Origin: Pseudomonas sp. UFMG81 | GTDB taxonomy: Bacteria > Pseudomonadota > Gammaproteobacteria > Pseudomonadales > Pseudomonadaceae | Length of the DNA: 64,000 nt | Reading direction: 5' to 3' | NCBI RefSeq assembly: GCF_015354575.1 | Contig: NZ_JACAFQ010000011.1 | Span: 102,739-166,738, forward strand | Shown here: positions 1-10,111 of the stretch, piece after piece | How the letters are laid out: every line of letters starts with the position of its first letter | Position numbering within the stretch: position 1 is the stretch's first letter | The notes under the pieces: model-generated | Database searches by the model: none | What the model was told of the DNA's origin: nothing | Seen by the model: only the letters and a program-made list of their open reading frames with translations | Program-made: the position numbers and the translations under genes

Positions 1-203
1 CCCGCCTTGGTGCATGTCTAAAGTCTTGTGAAGGGCCTGCATGCCCACCTAGATGCCGCGTCTGCGCCGCGCGGGCGGCACTCGATCTCAAGAGCGCTGC
101 AAGACTGTCGGCGAGCACCTGGCAGCCCTGGCGCGATCGCCTTGAAAGGGATGCCATTGAACTCCACGAGAGCAAGCCTGCCCCGCAATAACGTGGGCCC
201 AAC

Positions 204-238
204 AAAAAGCCCCGGCTCTCACGAGCCGGGGCTTTTTC
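204..238 (-). terminator. Rho-independent terminator after maeB
   Basis: A GC-rich hairpin, GCCCCGGCTC/GAGCCGGGGC, is flanked by A and T runs about 18 bases beyond the maeB stop. It is the natural terminator of the minus-strand malic enzyme gene and could work in both directions. I see no gene in bases 1-203. Confidence 0.85.
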
Positions 239-255
239 ATGACGCTACGGCTAGA

Positions 256-1524
256 TCAGCCGTTGAACACGTCATCCACGCTTTTCAGCGGGTAGTGCTT
301 CGGATACGGCAGGGTGGCCACGCCGGATTCGATGGCGGCCTTGGCCACGGCATCGGAAACCACGGTGATCAGGCGTGCATCCAGCGGTTTCGGGATGATG
401 TACTCACGACCGAACTCCAGCGCCTGCACGCCGTAGGCCTCGCAGACTTCCTTCGGTACCGGCAGCTTGGCCAGGTCCTTCAGGGCGATGGCGGCGGCAA
501 TCTTCATTTCTTCGTTGATGCGCTTGGCGCGAACGTCCAGGGCACCGCGGAAGATGAACGGGAAGCCCAGTACGTTGTTGACCTGGTTCGGGTAGTCGGA
601 ACGACCGGTGGCCATGATCACGTCGCTGCGGGTGGCGTGAGCCAGCTCCGGGGCGATTTCCGGATCGGGGTTCGAGCAGGCGAACACGATCGGGTTGGCA
701 GCCATCGACTTCAGGCCTTCCGGGCTCAGCAGGTTCGGGCCGGACAGACCAACGAACACGTCGGCACCATCCAGCGCGTCAGCCAGGGTGCGCTTGTCGG
801 TGGCGTGGGCGAACTGGGCCTTGTACTGGTTCAGGTCGTCGCGGCCAGCGTGGATCACGCCGCTGCGGTCGATCATGAAGATGTTCTCGACCTTGGCGCC
901 CATGCTCACCAGCAGTTTCATGCAGGAGATGGCCGCAGCGCCGGCGCCCAGACAGACGATCTTGGCGTCTTCGAGCTTCTTGCCGGCGATTTCCAGGGCG
1001 TTGATCATGCCGGCCGCGGTAACGATCGCGGTGCCGTGCTGGTCATCGTGGAATACCGGGATGTCGCACTGCTCGATCAGGGTGCGCTCGATTTCGAAGC
1101 ACTCAGGTGCCTTGATGTCTTCGAGGTTGATGCCACCGAAGGTGATGGAGATGCGGCGCACGGTGTCGATGAAAGCCTGCGGGCTTTCCGACTCGACTTC
1201 GATGTCGAACACGTCGATACCGGCGAAACGCTTGAACAGAACACCCTTGCCTTCCATGACCGGCTTCGAGGCCAGCGGGCCCAGGTCACCCAGACCGAGG
1301 ATCGCGGTACCGTCGGAAATCACCGCGACCAGGTTGCCCTTGCCGGTGTACTTGTAGGCCAGCTCTGGATCACGGCCGATCTCGCGCACGGGCTCGGCGA
1401 CGCCTGGGCTGTAGGCCAGGGCGAGGTCACGGGCGGTGGCGGTGGGCTTGGAGAGCTCGACGCTCAGTTTCCCTGGACGGGGCTGGGCGTGGTATTCGAG
1501 AGCGGCGGTTTTCAGGTCTGACAT
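256..1524 (-). CDS. maeB: Malic enzyme, short form without PTA domain
   Basis: NAD(P)-dependent oxidative decarboxylation of malate to pyruvate, cytoplasmic, linking the TCA cycle to gluconeogenesis and NADPH supply. The 422-residue protein has the N-terminal malic domain with YSPGVAEP (about 38-45) and SDGTAILGLGDLG (about 70-82), the metal/substrate segment FHDDQHGTA (about 158), and a Rossmann motif CLGAGAAAISC (about 190-200). It lacks the C-terminal phosphotransacetylase-like domain of E. coli MaeB. I chose the ATG giving MSDLKT because GCGGAA lies at good distance. An in-frame ATG three codons upstream would sit almost on top of that site. It stands alone with its own terminator. NAD versus NADP preference cannot be read from sequence. 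Confidence 0.93.
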   Translation of the reverse strand: MSDLKTAALEYHAQPRPGKLSVELSKPTATARDLALAYSPGVAEPVREIGRDPELAYKYTGKGNLVAVISDGTAILGLGDLGPLASKPVMEGKGVLFKRFAGIDVFDIEVESESPQAFIDTVRRISITFGGINLEDIKAPECFEIERTLIEQCDIPVFHDDQHGTAIVTAAGMINALEIAGKKLEDAKIVCLGAGAAAISCMKLLVSMGAKVENIFMIDRSGVIHAGRDDLNQYKAQFAHATDKRTLADALDGADVFVGLSGPNLLSPEGLKSMAANPIVFACSNPDPEIAPELAHATRSDVIMATGRSDYPNQVNNVLGFPFIFRGALDVRAKRINEEMKIAAAIALKDLAKLPVPKEVCEAYGVQALEFGREYIIPKPLDARLITVVSDAVAKAAIESGVATLPYPKHYPLKSVDDVFNG

Positions 1525-1703
1525 GATGGGCATTCCGCTATTTACTGTTCTGACGGACCGCCGAGGATACGCAAAGTGCCGGGGGGCGACAAGACTGCCC
1601 GGTCACAAGTGTCAAGGCCTTTGGCCTACGACTTTACGCTATAACCCACGGGGCTGGAGAAAGCCCAGTGTGTACAATCCAATAGCAAACTGTCTACAAC
1701 TAT

Positions 1704-2525
1704 TTAGCCGGCGGCAGGCTGCAACATACTCGGATCAGTCAATGGCAACAGCCAGCGTCGCTGGCCGGGCTTGAGCGCTTCCTTTCGGGAACGATCCAGC
1801 ACCCAGCCACGTACTTCGACCTGGCGTCCCTTGAGGTTAGCGAAGAAGTTGGCGGGGAAGTTGCGCCGCAGATGAGCGGGGATGCGCACCACGACGCTGC
1901 TGTCCAACTCCAGCCAGACGCCACCGCGATTGCGCTCGATGCCGTTGATTTTGCCGCTGATCAGTACGAAGCCGGAGCGTCGAACGTCCTGCGCGCGCAG
2001 CACCGGCGATTGCCGCCACACCCCGAGCCTGGCCTTGCGTGCCCGCTGCTCGGCCTGCTGCTGGCAGCCGGCCAGGCGCACATTGGGCGCGATGGCCACG
2101 CGATAGCCCAACCCCTCGCTGAGCAGTTGTGCTTCCAGATTGTTGCCAGAACGACCGTAGATATGCGCCAGGGTGCGCCCGTACTTGTCCTTGCCTTCGA
2201 CGCCGGGAACCAGCCCGACCCGGCCACCGCTGGCCTTGACCAACGCCTGCAAGCGGCGCTTGGATGCCTCCGCATAGGGCTCACTGGGCCGCCCTTTACC
2301 TGCAATCTCCGGGGCATTGATACCAATCAGGCGCACACTGCGCCCATCGACCAGACGCACGGTGTCGCCATCGACCACGTAGCGCACCGCCACCTGCTGC
2401 GGCTTGTCGGGCAACGGGCAGAACGCCTGTGCCGGGAAGTGCCAGATCGCGCCCACAAAAAAGGCGCCCACAAGGGGCGCCTTCTTTTGCCACACTGCGA
2501 ACCTCGAGAGATCCGCCATGCGCAT
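1704..2525 (-). CDS. Thermonuclease-family (SNase-like) exported nuclease
   Basis: Predicted phosphodiesterase/nuclease of the staphylococcal nuclease fold, probably exported. The N-terminus (KKAPLVGAFF then AQAFC) reads as a signal peptide with cleavage near residue 34. The SNase core follows: VDGDTVRL (about 51-58), VRLIGINAPE (about 64-73) and DKYGRTLA (about 113-120). These carry the Asp, Arg, Glu and second Arg expected in the active site. The C-terminal 100 residues are a less conserved extension. The ATG lies 2 nt after the rpmE stop, suggesting translational coupling. The rpmE terminator hairpin forms part of the signal-peptide coding sequence. ATG 2525 or ATG 2519 could be the start. 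Confidence 0.85.
   Translation of the reverse strand: MRMADLSRFAVWQKKAPLVGAFFVGAIWHFPAQAFCPLPDKPQQVAVRYVVDGDTVRLVDGRSVRLIGINAPEIAGKGRPSEPYAEASKRRLQALVKASGGRVGLVPGVEGKDKYGRTLAHIYGRSGNNLEAQLLSEGLGYRVAIAPNVRLAGCQQQAEQRARKARLGVWRQSPVLRAQDVRRSGFVLISGKINGIERNRGGVWLELDSSVVVRIPAHLRRNFPANFFANLKGRQVEVRGWVLDRSRKEALKPGQRRWLLPLTDPSMLQPAAG
2456..2484 (-). terminator. Intrinsic terminator of rpmE inside the nuclease signal-peptide codons
   Basis: On the minus strand GGCGCCC-CTTGT-GGGCGCC is followed by six T. This is a textbook terminator 40-70 bases past the rpmE stop, yet it is read in frame by the next gene as KKAPLVGAFF. It probably attenuates expression of the nuclease. Confidence 0.75.
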
Positions 2526-2527
2526 GA

Positions 2528-2743
2528 TTACTTCTTGGTACCGAACATACCGAAGCGATCGGCGAACTTCTGTACGCGACCACCGGTGTCCAGGACTTTC
2601 TGCTTACCGGTGTAGAACGGGTGGCACAGGTTGCAGACGTCGATCGCCAGGGTGCTGCCCAGGGTCGAACGCGATTCGAATTTGTTGCCGCAGCTGCAGG
2701 TGACTGCAACTACTTCGTAGTTCGGATGAATATTTGCTTTCAT
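2528..2743 (-). CDS. rpmE: 50S ribosomal protein L31, zinc-binding type
   Basis: 71-residue L31 of the large subunit. It has the four-cysteine zinc ribbon of the C+ type (CSCGNKF near residue 16 and [10 protein letters not shown] near 37), unlike the Cys-free paralogue made under zinc starvation. The start MKANIHPNY was chosen because GAGGAA sits 6-7 bases ahead of this ATG; an open frame extending 12 codons further up lacks such a site. It is divergent from priA, with a good promoter in the gap, and is followed by an intrinsic terminator. Confidence 0.97.
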   Translation of the reverse strand: MKANIHPNYEVVAVTCSCGNKFESRSTLGSTLAIDVCNLCHPFYTGKQKVLDTGGRVQKFADRFGMFGTKK

Positions 2744-2813
2744 GGTCACTTCCTCGAGCTGCGTGCCGCCACCCAACACCTATTGTTGAATACCGCACGT
2801 AATTAGGCGGCGA

Positions 2814-2841
2814 ATAATACCAGAGCACGGGGCCAGCGCAA
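2814..2841 (-). promoter_or_regulatory. Sigma70-type promoter of rpmE
   Basis: Minus strand TTGCGC, a 16-base spacer, then TATTAT, about 70 bases upstream of the rpmE start. Found by eye only. Confidence 0.5.
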
Positions 2842-2912
2842 GTTGTCGCTTGCACCGACCGTCGTCTGCTAGGCTCGCGTGATTTGTGAAACGCCCTCCA
2901 GAGACCTTCCGC

Positions 2913-5132
2913 GTGTCCGACGTCATCCTGCGCCTTGCCCTGCCCTCCCCCCTGCGTCGCCTGTTCGACTACCGGGCGCCGGCCAGCATGGCGCGCCAGG
3001 CATTGACCCCGGGCATGCGCATCCGCGTGCCGTTCGGCCGCCGCGAGATGATCGGCGTACTGGTGGAGGTGGCCGACAAGAGCGAAGTGCCCGCCGACAA
3101 GCTCAAACCGGCCAGCGCCCTGCTCGACCCGGTCTCGCCACTGCCGCCCGCACTGTTCAAGCTGTGCCTGTGGACGGCGCAGTACTACCAGCACAGCCTG
3201 GGCGACACCCTGAACTGGGCGTTGCCCACCCTGCTGCGCCAGGGCGAACCGGCCGAGGTACGCCAGGAGCGCTTCTGGCACGCCGCCGCCGATGCTCGCC
3301 TGGAAGACCCACGCATTGCCCGCGCGCCACGCCAGCGCGATGCGCTCAAGACCCTGTCGCAGCACCCCCACGGCGTGGCCCACAGCCTGCTTGGCAAACT
3401 CGGCTTGAACAAGGACAGCCTCGACCTGCTGCTGGCCAAGGAACTGGTCCAGGTCGAGGTGCGCCGCCACCTGCCGCCGCCACGCCACGAACGCTGGCTG
3501 GCCCAGCCAGAGCTGCCGCTCAACGACGAGCAGCGCGCCGCCTTCGAGGCCGTGCGCTCCGGCCTTGGCACCTTCCACGCCTTCCTGCTCGCAGGCGTTA
3601 CCGGCAGCGGCAAGACCGAGGTCTACCTGCAACTGATCCGCGAAACCCTGGAAGCCGGCAAACAGGCGCTGATCCTGATCCCCGAGATCAACCTCGGCCC
3701 GCAGACCCTGCAACGCTTCGAGCAACGCTTCAACGCACGCATCGCCCTGCTGCACTCGGCCGTCGGCGACCGCGAACGCCTGGACGCCTGGCTGGCAGCC
3801 CGCGACGGCGAGGCGGACATCATCATCGGCACCCGCTCGGCGCTGTTCACGCCGATGAAAAACCCGGGGCTGATCATCATCGACGAGGAGCACGACGGCT
3901 CTTATAAACAGCAGGAAGGCCTGCGCTACCACGCCCGCGACCTGGCGGTGGTACGCGCACACCAGGAGAACATCCCGATCCTGCTGGGCTCGGCCACCCC
4001 GTCGCTGGAGAGCCTGCACAACGCCCACAGCGGCCGCTACGGCCTGTTGCGCATGAACCAGCGCGCCGGCGGTGCCCGCCCACCGCGCTTCCTGCGCCTG
4101 GACGTGCGCAGCCTGCCGCTGGACAGCGGCATCAGTGGCCCCTTGCAGCAAGCGATCCGGCAAACCCTGGAAGCCGGCCAGCAAGTGCTGGTGTTCCTCA
4201 ACCGCCGCGGCTTCGCCCCCACCCTGCTGTGCCACGACTGCGGCTGGCTCTCGGAATGCCCGCGTTGTGACGCACGCATGACCGTGCACCAGCGCTCCGG
4301 GGTGCTGCGCTGCCACCACTGCGGCTACGACGAACGCCTGCCATTGCAATGCCCGCAATGCGCCCACGTCGACCTGCGCCCGGTAGGTGCCGGCACCGAG
4401 CGCGCCGAAGAACGCCTGAAAGTGCTGTTCCCCGACTACCCGATCCTGCGCGTGGACCGCGACAGCACCTCGCGCAAGGACGCCATGCACAACCTGTTCA
4501 CCACCATCCAGCGGGGCCAGCCGAGCATCCTGGTCGGCACCCAGATGCTCGCCAAGGGGCACCACTTCCCGCGGGTGACCCTGGTGGCCATCCTCGATGC
4601 TGACGGCGGCTTGTTCTCCGGCGACTTCCGTGCCGGCGAGCGCATGGCCCAGCTGATCGTGCAGGTGGCGGGCCGCGCCGGGCGCGCCGAAGAGCCGGGC
4701 AAGGTCATCGTACAGACCCACCTGGCCGACCACCCGCTGCTAGTGCAGCTCACCGAACAAGGCTACTTCGCCTTCGCCGAGCAGGCCCTGAGCGAGCGCC
4801 GCGCCGCCGGCCTGCCGCCCTTCGCCCACCTCGCCCTGCTGCGCGCCGATGCACATAAACCAGGGCAGGCCGAGGGCTTCCTCGACGAAGCCTGCGCCGC
4901 CGCAGAGCGCGTGCTGGCCGAACAGGGCCTGCACGGTATCGAGCTACTGGGCCCGGTCCCGGCGCCCATGGAGCGACGAGCGGGACGGTTCCGTGCGCAA
5001 CTATTGCTCCAGGCCAATGCCAGGGCGCCCCTGCATCGACTCATCAGCGCCTGGTTGCTAGTGTTGGAGCAGATGCCCTCGGGGCGGCAGGTGCGCTGGT
5101 CGCTGGATGTCGACCCGGTGGACCTATATTGA
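2913..5132 (+). CDS. priA: Primosomal replication restart helicase PriA
   Basis: 3'-5' superfamily 2 DNA helicase that reloads the replisome at collapsed forks. 739 residues, the usual length. The N-terminal DNA-binding part begins ILRLALPSPLRRLFDYRAP. Walker A is GVTGSGKTEV and the DEAH-type box is IIDEEHDGSYKQ. The Cys-rich zinc insertion (CHDCGWLSECPRC, then CHHCGY and CPQC) is complete, and the C-terminal helicase lobe has QVAGRAGRAEEPG. The start is GTG; 2913 (VSDVILRL) matches family N-termini better than the in-frame GTG at 2886. It stands alone on the plus strand and is followed by a REP pair. Confidence 0.96.
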   Translation: MSDVILRLALPSPLRRLFDYRAPASMARQALTPGMRIRVPFGRREMIGVLVEVADKSEVPADKLKPASALLDPVSPLPPALFKLCLWTAQYYQHSLGDTLNWALPTLLRQGEPAEVRQERFWHAAADARLEDPRIARAPRQRDALKTLSQHPHGVAHSLLGKLGLNKDSLDLLLAKELVQVEVRRHLPPPRHERWLAQPELPLNDEQRAAFEAVRSGLGTFHAFLLAGVTGSGKTEVYLQLIRETLEAGKQALILIPEINLGPQTLQRFEQRFNARIALLHSAVGDRERLDAWLAARDGEADIIIGTRSALFTPMKNPGLIIIDEEHDGSYKQQEGLRYHARDLAVVRAHQENIPILLGSATPSLESLHNAHSGRYGLLRMNQRAGGARPPRFLRLDVRSLPLDSGISGPLQQAIRQTLEAGQQVLVFLNRRGFAPTLLCHDCGWLSECPRCDARMTVHQRSGVLRCHHCGYDERLPLQCPQCAHVDLRPVGAGTERAEERLKVLFPDYPILRVDRDSTSRKDAMHNLFTTIQRGQPSILVGTQMLAKGHHFPRVTLVAILDADGGLFSGDFRAGERMAQLIVQVAGRAGRAEEPGKVIVQTHLADHPLLVQLTEQGYFAFAEQALSERRAAGLPPFAHLALLRADAHKPGQAEGFLDEACAAAERVLAEQGLHGIELLGPVPAPMERRAGRFRAQLLLQANARAPLHRLISAWLLVLEQMPSGRQVRWSLDVDPVDLY

Positions 5133-5139
5133 GCGGTCC

Positions 5140-5194
5140 GTGGGAGCGGGCTTGACCCGCGATTGAGCCCATCGCGGGGCAAGCCCGCTCCCAC
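5140..5194. repeat. REP-type inverted pair (GGGAGCGGGCTTG class)
   Basis: TGGGAGCGGGCTTGACCCGC and its inverted partner GGGGCAAGCCCGCTCCCA face each other between priA and argS, forming a stable cruciform or stem-loop. Confidence 0.85.
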
Positions 5195-5312
5195 GCTTGA
5201 CCGACGCCGCCGGCTCAGAGGTTGGCAACCCGCCCCCGGCAACGGATAATGCCCAGTTTTTCCACCTGCGCATCGAAGCGCTCACCGCGCTTGCGGTCGA
5301 AAAGAGACCCTC

Positions 5313-7049
<1,737 letters not shown>

Positions 7050-7050
7050 C

Positions 7051-7746
7051 TTGGCTGCTGCAAAGAAAAAGCCCGCGCCCAAGCGCGGCGCCAGCCGCCA
7101 CCAGCCGCCCGCCAAGCAGCCGATTCCAGGCTGGGTGTGGCTGGCGGTCGGCCTGACCGTGGGCGCGTTCATCGTGTTCCTGATGAAGCTCGAACCGGGC
7201 GGTGGCGACATCAAGCGCACCAAGCCCGAACAGCAGAAGGCAGAGAAAGTCGCCGAGGCGAGCAAGGCCACCACGCCAACGCCGCAGCAGCCGGTGAAGC
7301 CGAAGTACGACTTCTACACCCTGCTGCCGGAATCGGAAGTGATCGTGCCGCCAGAGGCCGTGCCCGAGAAAACCCCGCCAGTGCCGGCCGTGCCCACCAC
7401 GCCGGTCACCCCGGCTGAAGCGGCGAAGATCGACACCGCCCGCGCCCAGGCCGCGTTGCTGGGGCAAACGCCACCACCAGCACCGCCAGTGATCAAGCCG
7501 GCGGCCACCACCCAGTTCTTCCTGCAAGCCGGCTCGTTCCGCAAGCAGGCGGACGCCGACAAGGTCCGCGCGCAGATCATCCTGCTCGGCCAGGCGGTCA
7601 AGGTGGAGTCGGGGACAGTCAAGGAAGAGACCTGGTACCGCGTGATGGTTGGCCCGTTCAGCAACCGCGAACAGCTGACCGTGGCGCAAAAGCAGCTAGC
7701 CGGGGCAGGCTTCAGCAACCTGCTCTTGCAACAGCGACGCCAGTAA
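7051..7746 (+). CDS. SPOR-domain inner-membrane protein
   Basis: 231-residue bitopic protein. It has a basic cytoplasmic N-terminus (AAAKKKPAPKRG), one transmembrane helix (WVWLAVGLTVGAFIVFLM, about 28-46), a Pro/Thr-rich periplasmic linker (about 70-150) and a C-terminal SPOR domain (FFLQAGSFRKQADADKVRAQ onward, about 155-228). SPOR domains bind denuded septal peptidoglycan, so a cell-division or envelope role is likely. The start is an unusual TTG placed one base after the argS stop, with GGAG about 10 bases upstream inside argS. A strong bidirectional terminator follows. Confidence 0.85.
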   Translation: MAAAKKKPAPKRGASRHQPPAKQPIPGWVWLAVGLTVGAFIVFLMKLEPGGGDIKRTKPEQQKAEKVAEASKATTPTPQQPVKPKYDFYTLLPESEVIVPPEAVPEKTPPVPAVPTTPVTPAEAAKIDTARAQAALLGQTPPPAPPVIKPAATTQFFLQAGSFRKQADADKVRAQIILLGQAVKVESGTVKEETWYRVMVGPFSNREQLTVAQKQLAGAGFSNLLLQQRRQ

Positions 7747-7748
7747 CG

Positions 7749-7788
7749 AAAAAGGCCTTGCCGCAATCAGCGACAAGGCCTTTTTTCA
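7749..7788. terminator. Bidirectional terminator between convergent genes
   Basis: AAAAAGGCCTTG...CAAGGCCTTTTTT, a 12-base-arm hairpin with A and T flanks, serves both the SPOR gene (+) and the TM2 gene (-). Confidence 0.9.
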
Positions 7789-8211
7789 TACCCGGCGACG
7801 CTCGGCGTTGACCTGGGAGATCTGGCTGTTGAGGGTCCAGAAGTCGTACAGCACCCCCAACAGGAACAGGCCACCGGTGAACAGGTAGATCAGCGCGCTG
7901 ATCCACTTGCCCTGGTACAGGCGATGCACGCCGAAGATGCCGAGGAAGGTCAGGAAGATCCACGCCAGGTTGTAGTCCACCCCGCCCGACTCGAAGCGCA
8001 GGTCCGCCTCGCGGTCCATCGACGGGATCAGGAACAGGTCGATCAGCCAGCCGATGCCCAGCAGCCCGAAGGTGAAGAACCAGATCGTCCCGGTGATCGG
8101 CTTGCCGTAGTAGAAGCGGTGCGCGCCGGTGAAGCCGAAGATCCACAGCAGGTAGCCGAGGACCTTGCTGTGGGTGTCATGCGCAGGCACACCCTGTTGA
8201 TAACCATTCAT
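7786..8211 (-). CDS. TM2-domain membrane protein
   Basis: 141-residue protein of the TM2 family (two close helices with a short turn, often GAHRFY). Residues about 22-70 carry GYLLWIFGFTGAHRFYYG and a second helix WFFTFGLLGIGWLIDLFLIP. The C-terminal half repeats the pattern (FLGIFGVHRLYQGKWISALI), giving a duplicated TM2 unit. The start MNGYQQG is preceded by GAGGG; a longer open frame upstream lacks a ribosome site. Function is unknown. It is convergent with the SPOR gene and divergent from the NlpC/P60 gene. Confidence 0.82.
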   Translation of the reverse strand: MNGYQQGVPAHDTHSKVLGYLLWIFGFTGAHRFYYGKPITGTIWFFTFGLLGIGWLIDLFLIPSMDREADLRFESGGVDYNLAWIFLTFLGIFGVHRLYQGKWISALIYLFTGGLFLLGVLYDFWTLNSQISQVNAERRRV

Positions 8212-8305
8212 TCGAAGCCCTCGTGGGTTAGCCGAAAATTTTCTAACGGAAAATGTGACTTTTCCGTGTAGACCCGACATATGGTACGCGGCCGCGCGAC
8301 CAACG

Positions 8306-8320
8306 GATCAAAAATTGATC
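8306..8320. promoter_or_regulatory. Palindrome GATCA-AAAAT-TGATC, possible operator
   Basis: A perfect 5-bp-arm inverted repeat in the divergent gap between the TM2 and NlpC/P60 genes. TATAAA and TATAAG follow within 40 bases and could be -10 elements of the NlpC gene. No regulator is assigned. Confidence 0.3.
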
Positions 8321-8369
8321 AAAAAGCTGTTATAAAGTTGCGCGCCAACACCCTATAAGAGCATCAACT

Positions 8370-9008
8370 ATGCCGCCTTTGTTCAAGACATGGCTGACCC
8401 TCTGCCTGTTATTACCCCTGGCCGCCCACGCCACCAATCGTGAGCAACGACTCCCAAGCGGTTTCACCGGTTACACGACCAACGCCGATACCACGGTGAA
8501 ACGCGCCCCCGTGCAGTACCGCAAGATTACTGCGAGTGCCCGCCCGAACAACGCCAGCAAGCATGAGGCGTTGCAGGCCATCGCGATGTCGCCCAAGCAA
8601 AGCAGCGAGGTGCTCAGCCGCGCCGTCAATGTGCTGGGCACCCCGTACCGCTGGGGCGGTAGCAGCCCGAAAAAGGGCTTCGATTGCAGCGGCCTGGTCA
8701 AGTACGCCTTCAACGACGTGGCCGACGTCGACCTGCCGCGCACCTCCAACGCCATGGCCCAGGGCCAGGGCGTGAAGGTGGCCAAGAGCGACCTCAAGCC
8801 GGGCGACCTGATCTTCTTCAACATCAAGAGCCGCCGGGTCAACCACGTGGCCATCTACCTGGGCAACGACCGCTTCATCCACGCCCCGCGCACCGGCAAG
8901 CGGGTGAGCATCGACAGCCTGGACAAACCGTACTGGCAAAAGCACTACGTGGTGGCCAAGCGCGTCCTGCCAAAGGACCAGCAAGCCCTGGCCCTGGCCA
9001 AGCGCTGA
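8370..9008 (+). CDS. Secreted NlpC/P60-family peptidoglycan hydrolase
   Basis: Predicted D,L-endopeptidase acting on cell-wall peptides in the periplasm. 212 residues: a signal peptide (KTWLTLCLLLPLAAHA, cleavage about 21), a low-complexity linker, then the NlpC/P60 domain (about 78-200). The catalytic Cys is in GFDCSGLVKYAF (C106), His in RVNHVAIYLG (about H159), and the third polar residue in RFIHAPRTGK. VLGTPYRWGGSSP is the typical domain start. It stands alone and a hairpin follows. Substrate bond not determinable here. Confidence 0.9.
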   Translation: MPPLFKTWLTLCLLLPLAAHATNREQRLPSGFTGYTTNADTTVKRAPVQYRKITASARPNNASKHEALQAIAMSPKQSSEVLSRAVNVLGTPYRWGGSSPKKGFDCSGLVKYAFNDVADVDLPRTSNAMAQGQGVKVAKSDLKPGDLIFFNIKSRRVNHVAIYLGNDRFIHAPRTGKRVSIDSLDKPYWQKHYVVAKRVLPKDQQALALAKR

Positions 9009-9017
9009 CGGGTGTTC

Positions 9018-9047
9018 TGTGGGAGCGGCGAACCGCCACTCCCACAA
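9018..9047. repeat. REP-like hairpin
   Basis: GTGGGAGCGGC and its inverted partner GCCACTCCCAC lie between the convergent NlpC/P60 and pilT-like genes. It could also act as a terminator. Confidence 0.6.
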
Positions 9048-9053
9048 CGCCAG

Positions 9054-10046
9054 CTATTCAATCAGACCCCGCATTTTCAAGCACTGCATAGCCGCTTCCA
9101 TCGTCCGCATCCCCTGGGCCGCCCCGGCCTGCATCAACGACGGGATCTGCGCCATCCGCCCTTCGCGAATCAGGTTGCGCACAGCCGGCGTCACCACCAG
9201 CACTTCCCTTGCCGCCACCCTACCACCCCCTGCTCGCTTGGCCAGCACCTGGGCCACCACCAAACGCAGTGATTCAGCGAGCATCGTGCGCACCAATGGC
9301 TTTTCTTCCGCCGCGAACACCTCCACCAGCCGGTCGATACTGTTCACCGCCGAGCGCGTATGCACGGTCGCCAGCACAAGATGCCCGGTTTCTGCCGCAC
9401 GCAGCGCCAGGCGGATGCTCTCCAGGTCTCGCAACTCACCGATCATGATCACATCCGGGTCCTGGCGCAGTGCACTGCGCAGGCCTTGCGCGAAGTCGTG
9501 GCTGTGCACACCGATCTCCCGCTGATTGACCAGGCAACCCTGGCCGCTGTGGATAAATTCGATGGGATCTTCAAGGGTAATGACCTGCTGAGTACGCTCG
9601 CGATTGAGCTGATCGAGCAGTGCCGCCAAGGTGCTGGACTTGCCGCTACCCGTCGGGCCACCCACCAGCACCAGGCCATCCCGGCACTGCGCAATGGCTT
9701 GATACACATCTTCAAGGTCGAGCTCATCGAGGCTGGGGATGCGCGCCGGAATCAGGCGCACGCTGGCGCCCAGCCCATTGCGCTGGCGGAACAGGTTCAA
9801 GCGCACACGCCCCACCGCGGGCAGCGTCAACGCCAGGTCCAGCTCATCACCGCCTGCCCACTGCCGCCGCTGCCCATCATCGAGCAGGCCGGCCATACCC
9901 TGCTCCAGGGTCGCGCAGCTCAGCGGTGGCAGATCCATGCGTTGCAGCTCGCCATCCAGGCGCAGCAGAGGGGGCTCGCCCGCGGCCAGGTGCAGGTCGC
10001 TGGCACCCGCAGCCATGGCCCGGGCCAGCAGGTCGGTCACATCCAT
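9054..10046 (-). CDS. pilT: PilT-type twitching/retraction ATPase
   Basis: Hexameric secretion-superfamily ATPase expected to power type IV pilus retraction. 330 residues, slightly shorter than usual for PilT. Walker A is GGPTGSGKSST (about 129-139). The Asp box is ITLEDPIEFIH, Walker B is DPDVIMIGELRD, and the His box is ATVHTRSA. The C-terminus ends MQCLKMRGLIE without the extended AIRNLI tail. The start MDVTDLLARAM is preceded by GGGGAG; a TTG four codons earlier overlaps that site. It diverges from yggS, an arrangement I recall from other pseudomonads. PilT paralogues such as PilU are the main alternative. Confidence 0.88.
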   Translation of the reverse strand: MDVTDLLARAMAAGASDLHLAAGEPPLLRLDGELQRMDLPPLSCATLEQGMAGLLDDGQRRQWAGGDELDLALTLPAVGRVRLNLFRQRNGLGASVRLIPARIPSLDELDLEDVYQAIAQCRDGLVLVGGPTGSGKSSTLAALLDQLNRERTQQVITLEDPIEFIHSGQGCLVNQREIGVHSHDFAQGLRSALRQDPDVIMIGELRDLESIRLALRAAETGHLVLATVHTRSAVNSIDRLVEVFAAEEKPLVRTMLAESLRLVVAQVLAKRAGGGRVAAREVLVVTPAVRNLIREGRMAQIPSLMQAGAAQGMRTMEAAMQCLKMRGLIE

Positions 10047-10111
10047 GAGACTCCCCAACGGCGTTCAAGCAGGTAGAATGCCGCAGACCCCAAAGCCGTC
10101 GGCGACGAACC

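Noticed and set aside
1..203. End of a gene at the left edge
   Set aside because: No frame with a convincing protein pattern; left unassigned.
2604..4733. 709-codon open frame antisense to priA
   Set aside because: A GC-rich shadow of priA: composition lacks a protein-like pattern, and priA itself has all helicase motifs. The same reasoning removes the long antisense frames over argS, calB, ggt, DUF4153 and others.
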